From assembly GCA_024276675.1 (NCBI GenBank), contig JAJRWT010000081.1, positions 62,001-126,000 on the forward strand: 64,000 bases of DNA, read 5' to 3'. The notes under the pieces were generated by a model. That model had not been told where the DNA came from, ran no database searches, and saw only the letters and a list, made by a program, of their open reading frames with translations. Shown here in pieces: positions 51,481 through 59,402 of the stretch; the first letter of the stretch is position 1, and every line of letters starts with the position of its first letter. The stretch is from Myxococcota bacterium (lineage in GTDB: Bacteria; Myxococcota_A; UBA796; JAFGLY01). Position numbers and translations under genes: made by a program.

Positions 51481-53607
51481 CTACCCTACGGAGACCAGGC
51501 TGATGCGGGCCCGCTCCTGCCTGGCCACCACACATATCCTGGCCCGGTTGACACCCAGGCCAACCTCTCGCACGAGCGGATCAAGTCCTTCGCCGGCGGT
51601 GGCAACAGGTGAGTCGGCGCAGGCAGCGCGAAGTGAATCGAGGAAGGCTTCATCTGGTAGAAGTGTAGCCAGGCCCCTGGCAAGTGCCTGGTCACGATTC
51701 AAGCCAAGCCACGAAAGCGCACCATCACTGATTTCCAGCAGCTTGTCACACCCTTCCACCAGGAACACGGGCACCGACAGCCCACGCACCATGACTCCGA
51801 TGGCCTCGATACCGGCATCCGGCGCGGTGCTTCGATCTCTCCCTCCAGCCCCGGCACGACTCCAGCGGCCCAACACGCGATCCACGGAATGAGCCAGATC
51901 ACGCAGTTCCTTCCAGTCCACCACGGTGGAAACGCGAGAGAGATGCCCATGCAGCGCCAACTCCAATTCGTCGCGAAGCTCTTTCACGGGGCGGCTTGCC
52001 ATTTGCCATGCCAGTACACCTGTCGCTCCAAAGGCGAGAAACGTGACCATCACCGAGGCCAGCAGCCAGGTTCCCGATGGGACTGATTCGTCGAGCACCA
52101 CTCCAGTATCGTAGAGGATGTATGCCCAGCCCTCCAGTGAAGCGGGAGCACCTTCCACCGGGCTGACCTTGATGGGTGAAAGCACGTGCCATTCGCCCCC
52201 ACCGCCATTCCAGGTGACGGTCTGCCCCAGTTGGTTGGCTTCCTTGAAGAAGTCCTTCGTCGCGATGGACTGCCTAACCTTTTCCGGCGGGGCACGCACT
52301 ATTCCCCTGGAATCAGTGATGAGGGCCAACTGCACGCCTCGTTCCTTGAGAATGAAAGTTGCGTCCAGGGCAAGGTTGTTCTGTTTCGCTACTGCCGTGA
52401 TGTTGCGGGCGCCCAGCGCCAGGCCCAAGGCTCTGGCTCTGCTCAGGGTCTGCTCCAAAGCCACCTCGCGAACGTGCCAGTAGCCAGCCAACACACCCCC
52501 GGCAGGCGCAAACAGCACGACCAGGGCCGCCAGCGCCATCAGGCCGGCGAGCTGGATCTTCCAGGGCAATCCACGAATCCTTTTCCAGAACGACCTGACT
52601 TGCGCAAATATGCTCCTTGAACCACCGTGGGAGTATTCGGTTGTGAGGTCGCTGGTCGTTTCAGCCCCGGGTTCCGCAGCAGCGGCAAAGGCCGGGGAAG
52701 CCACCGAAGCAGGGTCCGTCTCCAAGCCCGCCGCCGATGGCATCCCGAATCCTGCAGATGCCGCGGAGCCGGCGTAGTCACTGGGAGGAGCCACGGGCCG
52801 TGGGAAATCCCGGAATTCGGAGCAGCGGTCTTCCTGGGCACGCCCAGCGGGCCCATGACCGCCTGGCAAGTCACCGGTTTCCACCTGGATGGCTGTTTCT
52901 TCCTGGGAAGCAGTAGACCCGGCTGGAGTACCCGCAGGCGGGGATTCCAGCTCTGGAGAGTTGAAAGATATGGGCTCCACCGCCGGGTCCCCGTGGGGGA
53001 TCTCGTCGACTCCCCGCAACTGCGTCCCATGTTTTTCCGCGCGGCTTCCGGGAGGGCGTTCCACGGTGGGGACAGGTCCACCCGGGGCCTGGGAGGATGG
53101 TCCGAGTTCGTCGCCGAAGCCACCTGGCGGGTGCCCCATTCCGAAACCAGGAGCATCTCCCGTGGCGCCTCCCGTGCCTGCTGCATCGGCTGAGAGATTG
53201 CCACTCGCGGCAGCGGGCCCGGGGGCTCCAGACGGACCAAATGGTTGGGGTGAATCTTGGGTGCCCTGCCCAGCGGTCGCGGGAGATGAGTGGGCGCCCG
53301 GAGATGTTGCCACCCTGGACTCCCGCACCTCCATCTTCAGCAGCCAGTCCCCCAGTTGTACCCGGTCACCGTCGGCCATCGAGCACTGCTGTACCCTTCT
53401 GCCTTCCAACACGACTCCGTTGGTGGAGTTGCGATCCTGGAGGGTCACGGCGTCCCCATCCAAAATGAACACACAGTGCCGCTGGCTGACATGGGAGCTT
53501 GGCAGTTGGATGTCGCTGGCGGAAGAGCGACCGACGGTGTTTCTTCCCTGCTTCAGGGTAAATCGGGCTCCCACCCGTGGCCCCCTGATTACGACGAGCT
53601 GGATCAT
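51481..53607 (-). CDS. FHA, two-helix sensor, HAMP-like and PAS-like protein
   Basis: The 708-residue protein has an N-terminal FHA domain (SHVSQRHCVF and NSTNGVVLEG), a long Gly/Pro/Ser linker (about 105-340), a first transmembrane helix (~350), an extracytoplasmic domain of about 140 residues, a second helix (~520), a HAMP-like stretch, and a final PAS-like domain (GVMVRGLSVPVFLVEGCDKLL onward). No kinase or cyclase domain follows, so it receives signals from both the outside and phosphothreonine partners but has no enzymatic output. Its ATG overlaps the DUF192 stop (ATGA). Confidence 0.85.
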   Translation of the reverse strand: MIQLVVIRGPRVGARFTLKQGRNTVGRSSASDIQLPSSHVSQRHCVFILDGDAVTLQDRNSTNGVVLEGRRVQQCSMADGDRVQLGDWLLKMEVRESRVATSPGAHSSPATAGQGTQDSPQPFGPSGAPGPAAASGNLSADAAGTGGATGDAPGFGMGHPPGGFGDELGPSSQAPGGPVPTVERPPGSRAEKHGTQLRGVDEIPHGDPAVEPISFNSPELESPPAGTPAGSTASQEETAIQVETGDLPGGHGPAGRAQEDRCSEFRDFPRPVAPPSDYAGSAASAGFGMPSAAGLETDPASVASPAFAAAAEPGAETTSDLTTEYSHGGSRSIFAQVRSFWKRIRGLPWKIQLAGLMALAALVVLFAPAGGVLAGYWHVREVALEQTLSRARALGLALGARNITAVAKQNNLALDATFILKERGVQLALITDSRGIVRAPPEKVRQSIATKDFFKEANQLGQTVTWNGGGGEWHVLSPIKVSPVEGAPASLEGWAYILYDTGVVLDESVPSGTWLLASVMVTFLAFGATGVLAWQMASRPVKELRDELELALHGHLSRVSTVVDWKELRDLAHSVDRVLGRWSRAGAGGRDRSTAPDAGIEAIGVMVRGLSVPVFLVEGCDKLLEISDGALSWLGLNRDQALARGLATLLPDEAFLDSLRAACADSPVATAGEGLDPLVREVGLGVNRARICVVARQERARISLVSVG

Positions 53608-53987
53608 GGCGCCCTCGCCTCGATGTGAAGATGATCTCCCTCGCGAGTGCCAGTGCGGCGGGCCGTCCCTGCTGGCAGTTCCAGTACTCCGGAGGCTTGC
53701 CGGTAGATGCCGGTCACCCGCCAGGGCCCCATCTCAGGGACTACAGCGACAACCATGCCGTTCTTGTCGATGAATAGAACATCGATGGAATAGCGCATGA
53801 AAAAAGTGTGAACGGACCTGCACGGTTCAATGATCATGCCGCTCCCATTCTGTAGCTTCCGCGATCCCAACAGCCCTTTCATCCGGGATAAGCAACTGGC
53901 CGACAGGGCAATCCGATCCCCCAGCACAGTGCCCCTTGTGCGATTGCGGACCAGCAAGAAGCTATCCACCGACCACCCCCCCACCAA
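53604..53987 (-). CDS. DUF192 family protein
   Basis: The 127-residue product matches DUF192: LSRMKGLLGSRKL, GSGMIIEPCRSVHTFFMRYS, IDVLFIDKNGMVVAV and GVLELPAGTA. The family is small and of unknown function. The frame begins at a weak TTG inside tadC (26-base overlap); a GTG at 53984 or 53969 may be the true start. No clear signal peptide is seen. DUF192 genes often sit beside tad or pilus genes, as here. Confidence 0.88.
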   Translation of the reverse strand: MVGGWSVDSFLLVRNRTRGTVLGDRIALSASCLSRMKGLLGSRKLQNGSGMIIEPCRSVHTFFMRYSIDVLFIDKNGMVVAVVPEMGPWRVTGIYRQASGVLELPAGTARRTGTREGDHLHIEARAP

Positions 53988-54888
53988 ACACGAAGTTGAG
54001 AAGAAAAGGACCGAAGACCACGACGAATACCGCGGGCATCACGCAGAGGATCAAGGGGAAAAGCAGCTTCTGTGATGCCAGGGCGCCCTTTCGTTCCGCG
54101 GCCTGGAAACGCTTTGTACGGATGAGATCCGACTGGGCCCGCAACACCGGCCCTACGCTGGCACCCAGTATGTCCGCCTGGATGAGGAGGGCAGAGAAAC
54201 TGGAGATCTCTGGCATGTCGCAACGGAACGACAGGTTGCGTAGTGCCTGTTGGCGTGATGCCCCGATCTGGATTTCGTGAAGGAAAAAAGCCAGTTCTTC
54301 GATCAGGGGGCCTTGCCTGGCCTTTTCGCAGACCTTGTGCAGCCCTGCCACGAAGTCCAGACCAGCCTCTACGGAGAGGGTCAATAGGTCCATTACGTAG
54401 GGCATGGACCTGCGGATGGAGTCCTGACGCTTGCGAACCTCGCCGTTGAGCCAGGCATCCGGAAAGAAGAAACCCAGGGCCAATATTGCCGGGTCAAGTA
54501 TGATGGGAGGTTGCCAGCCAATGATTACGCGGATGAAGAGTCCCGCGAACAGCGACCAGAACACGATGGCCATGGTGATCTTGTAGGCGATGAATTCATC
54601 CGTGCTCAGCCCGCCCGTCATTCCCGCCGTGACGAATCTACGATCCACCTTTTCGCGATACGCTTTGAAGCCCAGGTGCCTGACCAGGGGAAGAAAGAGG
54701 CTGAAGAGTGGGCGAAAACTGGTGATGATGAAGCTTACACGCCCAGAATCCACTCCCTGAAGCCCCAAGGCTTCCTCGGCTTGCTGCCTGGTGCGGTCCG
54801 GCACCATGGAGAAGGCCATGAACAACACGGATAGGCCAAACACCACGAGCAGAACCAGGTACGGGAACTGGGCCAGATGGGTGAACAT
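53962..54888 (-). CDS. tadC: Type II secretion F / TadC-like inner membrane protein
   Basis: The 308-residue protein has an N-terminal helix (residues 8-27), a pair in the middle (about 105-145), and a C-terminal helix pair (about 270-300), enclosing the T2SF domain with YVMDLLTLSVEAGLDF and the GASVGPVLRAQSDLIR motif. This is the TadC/GspF pattern of Tad-type pilus or secretion systems. No tadA, tadB or pilin gene is in the window. It heads the operon with DUF192 and the FHA genes. Confidence 0.88.
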   Translation of the reverse strand: MFTHLAQFPYLVLLVVFGLSVLFMAFSMVPDRTRQQAEEALGLQGVDSGRVSFIITSFRPLFSLFLPLVRHLGFKAYREKVDRRFVTAGMTGGLSTDEFIAYKITMAIVFWSLFAGLFIRVIIGWQPPIILDPAILALGFFFPDAWLNGEVRKRQDSIRRSMPYVMDLLTLSVEAGLDFVAGLHKVCEKARQGPLIEELAFFLHEIQIGASRQQALRNLSFRCDMPEISSFSALLIQADILGASVGPVLRAQSDLIRTKRFQAAERKGALASQKLLFPLILCVMPAVFVVVFGPFLLNFVFGGGVVGG

Positions 54889-55008
54889 GGACGAACGACC
54901 TGATGTGCTATCTTACGAGGGCTTTGGAGGCGCAGGAACGATATAGTATCGCCTCGGAGCACTCCAGTACAGTCACCCATTTCCCACCAGCACATGGTCG
55001 GACCCGGG

Positions 55009-55944
55009 TCAAAGGAGCCCAAGGGCCTTCGAGATATCCACACGGATTCTCTTCATCAGCTCATCACGCCCGGAAAAGCGTTGTTCCCGGCGTATCCAGG
55101 CCACGAAACCCACTTCCAACTCGTGCCCGTAGAGCCCGGCATCGGCGATGGCGCCATCTGGCACCAGCAGGTGAACCTCAGGAACCAACCTACGCCCGGA
55201 GAAGGTGGGCCTGATGCCCATGTTGGCAACGGCGGGCAAGGAGTCCCCCCTGTCTACGCGAACCCTCACCGCGTAGACCCCGCGCCCGGGCACGAGTCCG
55301 CTGCTGACCAGGAGATTGGCTGTTGGAAAGCCCAGTTTTCTGCCCATTCCCTGACCTTTGACAACCGTGCCCCTCATAAAATGTGGTCTGCCCATGAGTT
55401 CACCGGCCGTTGCCACTTCGCCGGCCAGGAGAAGGCTGCGTATTCGCGATGAAGACACGGGGCTTCCATCCAACTCGAAAGCGGTGACACTTTCCACGTG
55501 AAGTCCCGGCCAACCCTTTCGCAGGGAGCATTCGTCGCCGCCCCTGCCGCTGCCAAAACGGAAATCATGGCCCACGACCATGGCCGAAGGATGAAGCCTT
55601 CTCCCTATGACCTCGTCGGCAAACCACTGGGCCGGATGGCGGGAGAATGCCTGTGAGAACTGCTCTATGCAGACCTGGTCCACACCGTGTTCCCCGAGGA
55701 GCCTTACCCGGTCCGCCAGGGACAGCATCCTGGGTACCGGCTCACGGCCCCTGAGTACCTCCCGCGGCAGGGGTTCGAAGGTGTAGACCATGGCGGGCTG
55801 CTGCAGTTCATCGGCCAACTCCCGCAAACGCCCCAGGAGCGCCTGGTGACCCAGGTGAACGCCGTCAAAGCTCCCTATGGCAACAACGGGCCGCTGTTGG
55901 AGATTGGAACAGGAATCCGAACAAAGAAAGACCTGTGGGAACAT
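55009..55944 (-). CDS. ribF: Bifunctional riboflavin kinase / FAD synthetase RibF
   Basis: The 311-residue protein starts near MFPQVFLC and contains VVAIGSFDGVHLGHQALL, the nucleotidyltransferase HxGH motif of the FAD synthetase domain, SSSRIRSLLLAGEVA, and a C-terminal riboflavin kinase domain (GRKLGFPTANL). It makes FMN and FAD. An ATG at 55944 gives the normal length; the longer upstream frame is not family-like. It lies upstream of tadC on the same strand with a 120-base gap. Confidence 0.93.
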   Translation of the reverse strand: MFPQVFLCSDSCSNLQQRPVVAIGSFDGVHLGHQALLGRLRELADELQQPAMVYTFEPLPREVLRGREPVPRMLSLADRVRLLGEHGVDQVCIEQFSQAFSRHPAQWFADEVIGRRLHPSAMVVGHDFRFGSGRGGDECSLRKGWPGLHVESVTAFELDGSPVSSSRIRSLLLAGEVATAGELMGRPHFMRGTVVKGQGMGRKLGFPTANLLVSSGLVPGRGVYAVRVRVDRGDSLPAVANMGIRPTFSGRRLVPEVHLLVPDGAIADAGLYGHELEVGFVAWIRREQRFSGRDELMKRIRVDISKALGLL

Positions 55945-56692
55945 GGCTGGGGCATCCTTGCGGCGGGTCGCTTTCCAGGACAGGCATGGATCCTGGCACC
56001 GGCATGGCACTTTCCTGGGTTCAACACCGGGCCACAGACCGCCCCTGAAAAGGACTACGGTGGCCGTCCTGGCTGCGACACAAGCAGTCGGCAAGACGGC
56101 CTGATACCCGGATCGGTACCAACTGGCGACCGTAAAAAGCGCCAAACGTTGAGCATAGTACAGAATCTCTTTCACCAGCTCCGCTCATGCCATGGCACAG
56201 GGCACATCTTCCAGGAGGCAATCTCACAATCCGAATCCATCGTGCAACACCAGTGGCCGGGGGCAGGTGCCGGCAGCCTTCCAGGCCATCTTTCCCTTGG
56301 GCGTTCCCATCCGGAAATGGCTCCCATCGCTGGAGCGGCCCATTCCTTCGCCAGGCACATCCGCGCAACCACTTGAAATAGCGCTGCTATTCCGGCGGGT
56401 TACGCAGGATGCGCCTGGCTCGAAAGCGACTCGCCCCGGCTCGGTCCACCTTTTCCGGATGGGAACTTGTGCGGTGGAACCGCGGTAACCGGCCCCCATG
56501 CACACATGTTCCTCCAACTGGCCTCCCGTCGGCTGTTCCAGGTCAGTGGCTTACATCACGCAGAACCTGTTAAGTGGGTCTGGCACGATTGCGGCGAAGG
56601 CCCTTTTTTCTTGCCTTACATACTTCCCAATACAGGGATCTTTGCCCACGATGAACACCAGACCGGGTTCACCCTGCACCCATGGAGGTCAA
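55945..56692. other. Long intergenic stretch between ribF and serA
   Basis: About 750 bases with no supported gene. It holds the divergent promoter regions of ribF and serA, and the 164-bp palindromic element at 56303-56466. Frames longer than 100 codons here are shadows. Confidence 0.5.
56303..56466. repeat. 164-bp palindromic element with 15-bp terminal inverted repeats
   Basis: GTTCCCATCCGGAAA (56303-56317) is the exact inverse complement of TTTCCGGATGGGAAC (56452-56466). An inner pair GCCAGGCACATCC (56350-56362) / GGATGCGCCTGGC (56407-56419) has one mismatch, and the centre AATAGCGCTGCTATT is itself a stem. No reading frame spans it. A diverged relative lies at 18056-18160. It resembles a MITE or a large REP/BIME-like unit; no transposase is in the window. 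Confidence 0.75.
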
Positions 56693-57655
56693 TTGCGCAT
56701 ATTGTTCGCCGACAAAGTACCCACCTGGCTGCCCCCCCGGATGGAAGAGGCCGGTTGTACCACCCACACGGACCCAACGCTCGAAGCCGACAGGCTAAGC
56801 GCCTCCCTGGAGTCCTTTGCGCCGCGAGTCCTGGTGGTACGTTCCACCAGGGTCCAGGCTGAACAGTTGGAGGCCAGCCCTGAGCTGGCGCTCGTACTGC
56901 GTGCCGGGGCGGGAGTGAACACCATCGACCTGGAGCGTGCCCGACAACTGGGAATCAAGGTGGCAAACTGCCCCGGCATGAACGCCGCGGCGGTGGCGGA
57001 GTTGACCATCGGCCACCTGGTCAACCTGGACCGGCGCATCGCCGACAACGTCGCAGACCTTCGTTCGGGCAGGTGGGCGAAGAAGGAATACAGCAAGGCC
57101 GCAGGCTTGAAAGGGCGTACACTGGGACTTCTCGGGCTGGGCAACATCGGTTCTCGAGTGGCCAGGATCACCCTCGCCATGGAAATGAAGGTCCTGGCCT
57201 GGGATCCCTTCGTCTCTCGAGAACAGGCGTCGGCCCTTGGCGTGGAAAAGGTGGAAGACCACCTGGAGCTGGCTGCTCGTTCACAGGCCGTCTCCATCCA
57301 CCTGGCAGAGGTTCCCGCCACCAGGAAACTCGTCGATGCCGAGTTTTTCCAACATCTCCCCGAAGGTGCCTTCCTGGTGAACACATCCAGGGCCGGGATA
57401 ATCGACAGGGCTGCCCTGGAGCATGCCATGTCCCACAGGGGCGTCAGGGTGGCGCTCGATGTATTCTGGAACGAACCCCCGGCGGCCGGCAGCAGGATCG
57501 AAGACACCATGGCCGCCAACCCATCTGTCTACGGGACACACCACATCGGAGCAAGTACCCAGCAGGCCCAGGACGCCGTGGGCCAGGAAACCTTCCGGGT
57601 GCTCAGTCGCTTCCTGGAAACGGGGCAGGTGGAAAACTGGGTCAATACCCCCTGA
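56693..57655 (+). CDS. serA: D-3-phosphoglycerate dehydrogenase (short, no ACT domain)
   Basis: The 320-residue enzyme of the serine pathway has the NAD motif GLLGLGNIGSRVARI, the catalytic Arg in VNTSRAGIIDR, and the His in THHIGAST typical of 3-phosphoglycerate dehydrogenases. It lacks the C-terminal ACT domain, so serine feedback through ACT is not expected. I take the TTG at 56693 because GGAGG lies four bases before it and the product starts with the family-like MRILFADKVPTWL; an in-frame ATG at 56651 has no ribosome site. serC follows 118 bases later. Confidence 0.9.
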   Translation: MRILFADKVPTWLPPRMEEAGCTTHTDPTLEADRLSASLESFAPRVLVVRSTRVQAEQLEASPELALVLRAGAGVNTIDLERARQLGIKVANCPGMNAAAVAELTIGHLVNLDRRIADNVADLRSGRWAKKEYSKAAGLKGRTLGLLGLGNIGSRVARITLAMEMKVLAWDPFVSREQASALGVEKVEDHLELAARSQAVSIHLAEVPATRKLVDAEFFQHLPEGAFLVNTSRAGIIDRAALEHAMSHRGVRVALDVFWNEPPAAGSRIEDTMAANPSVYGTHHIGASTQQAQDAVGQETFRVLSRFLETGQVENWVNTP

Positions 57656-57773
57656 CAACCACCACGCCTGGTGGCTGAAACTCCATGCCCTTGCAGCATG
57701 CCAACGGGCTGGAGCGGTCACACACGCACCCCGCCCCTTCGAGTTCGAAACGACGCGAAAACGTGGAGAGATC

Positions 57774-58862
57774 ATGAAGTACAATCGTGTTCACAATTTT
57801 GCCCCCGGGCCAGCCCAACTCCCCCTGTCTGTGGTTGAGTCCCTCGTCCAGGAACTCCCCAACCTTCAAGGTACTGGAATCGGGCTCATGGAGATCAGTC
57901 ACCGCTCTCCCACCTTCGACGCCATCGTCCGCTCAGCCCAGAACCGCCTGAAGGCCCTGCTGTCCGTACCCGAGGGCTACCAAGTCCTCTTCCTGCAGGG
58001 GGGAGCCTCGCTCCAGTTCCTGATGGCGCCCATGAATCTCCTCAACCCCGGTGACAAGGCGGACTATATCAACACCGGAACCTGGAGCACCAAGGCCCTG
58101 AACGAAGCCCGGACCGTCGGCGACATCGCGGTGGCCTGGACCGGAGAAGCCGACAACTTCGACCACGTCCCCGCAGGCGGCGACTACTCCGTCCGGGAAG
58201 ACGCCGTCTATCTCCACTACACCACCAACAACACCATCTTCGGCACGGAGTTCACCGCAGCCCCCGAAAGCGGGGGCATCCCCCTGGTGGCCGATGCGTC
58301 CAGCGACATCGCCAGCCGCCCCCTGGAAGTGGCGCGTCACGCCATCATCTACGCCGGAGCCCAGAAAAACTTGGGCCCCAGCGGAGTCACTGTCGTGATC
58401 ATCCGCGAAGACATCCTGGAACGTTGCACCCGCCCCATTCCTTCCATGCTCGACTACCGCGTCCACATTGCCAAGAACACGCTCTTCAATACGCCCAACA
58501 CCGTTGGCATCTTCGTAGTGGACAGGTATCTCGCCTGGTTACAGGAACAGGGGGGAGTGGATGCCATCTTTGCCATGAACCGTGAAAAGGCCGGAAAGCT
58601 CTACGCCGAACTGGATCGTGGTGATTTCTGGCTTCCCCATGCAGAAAAGAACAGCCGCTCGCTCATGAACGTCACCTGGCGCATAAGGCAACCAGACCTG
58701 GAACCGGTTTTCCTTGCAGAAGCCACGGAGGCCGGGTTCTCCGGGCTGAAAGGCCACAGGTCCGTGGGAGGCATTCGAGCCAGCTTGTACAACGCCTGCT
58801 CCATGGAGGCCGTGGAAGCGTTGGTGGAGTTCATGCGGGATTTCCAACGCCAGTGGGGATGA
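57774..58862 (+). CDS. serC: Phosphoserine aminotransferase
   Basis: The 362-residue PLP enzyme starts MKYNRVHNFAPGPAQLP. It contains GGASLQFLMAPMNLL, VADASSDIASRPLEV, the PLP lysine in YAGAQKNLGPSG, and the C-terminal GHRSVGGIRASLYNA, all standard SerC features. It converts 3-phosphohydroxypyruvate to phosphoserine. GGAG lies five bases before the ATG. serA-serC form a serine biosynthesis pair. Confidence 0.96.
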   Translation: MKYNRVHNFAPGPAQLPLSVVESLVQELPNLQGTGIGLMEISHRSPTFDAIVRSAQNRLKALLSVPEGYQVLFLQGGASLQFLMAPMNLLNPGDKADYINTGTWSTKALNEARTVGDIAVAWTGEADNFDHVPAGGDYSVREDAVYLHYTTNNTIFGTEFTAAPESGGIPLVADASSDIASRPLEVARHAIIYAGAQKNLGPSGVTVVIIREDILERCTRPIPSMLDYRVHIAKNTLFNTPNTVGIFVVDRYLAWLQEQGGVDAIFAMNREKAGKLYAELDRGDFWLPHAEKNSRSLMNVTWRIRQPDLEPVFLAEATEAGFSGLKGHRSVGGIRASLYNACSMEAVEALVEFMRDFQRQWG

Positions 58863-59402
58863 TGCCAACATCCGCCGTATCCGACGCCCAACCCCAACGT
58901 ACTGTGTAGTCTGAAAGTCACGAAAGCAGGCGCAAGCACGGGAAGGAAGGGGGAGGGGGAACTTTTCCAGGGAGCGAATGCTCCCCCACACCCCTTCGGT
59001 TCTCTTCACGTTATGATTGCGTTTTGAGCCTCGTGCACCTCCGGATTTGAGATTATTGGTTTCAAGAGGACCCTTCGAACTGGCCATGCCCTCCATGAAC
59101 AAGTGTATCGACCGGTCACCTTCGATCCTTTAGAGGTTTCTTGCATCGGCTCTTTTCATTTCTTTCCATCGCTCTTCACTATTGCTCTTCAAGTCACTGT
59201 TCTTCCGTTGTTCTTCCAACGCGGTTTCAGCATCGACGGATTACCCATTTGGGTCGGGCGCCTCGGAAAAACAAGCACAATCCGTTTCCGGGCCATGGCT
59301 CCTCCACCACGGCGGTAGCCAGGGCCTCGCACAGAGCCTCCTGGGCGCCGAGTGCTCCGAAGCGTTACAATCTTCTGTTCACGAAGACAACAGGGGCTCG
59401 AA
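58863..59402. other. Intergenic stretch upstream of the kinase gene
   Basis: About 540 bases. I see no gene, RNA or strong terminator. One stretch (59140-59220) is unusually T- and C-rich (repeated CTCTTC/TTCTTCC) compared with its surroundings, and it is likely to contain the kinase promoter, but no consensus is clear. Confidence 0.4.

Noticed and set aside
56498..56692. N-terminal extension of serA from ATG 56498 or 56651
   Set aside because: The added residues are not family-like and no ribosome site is present, whereas TTG 56693 has GGAGG at the right distance.
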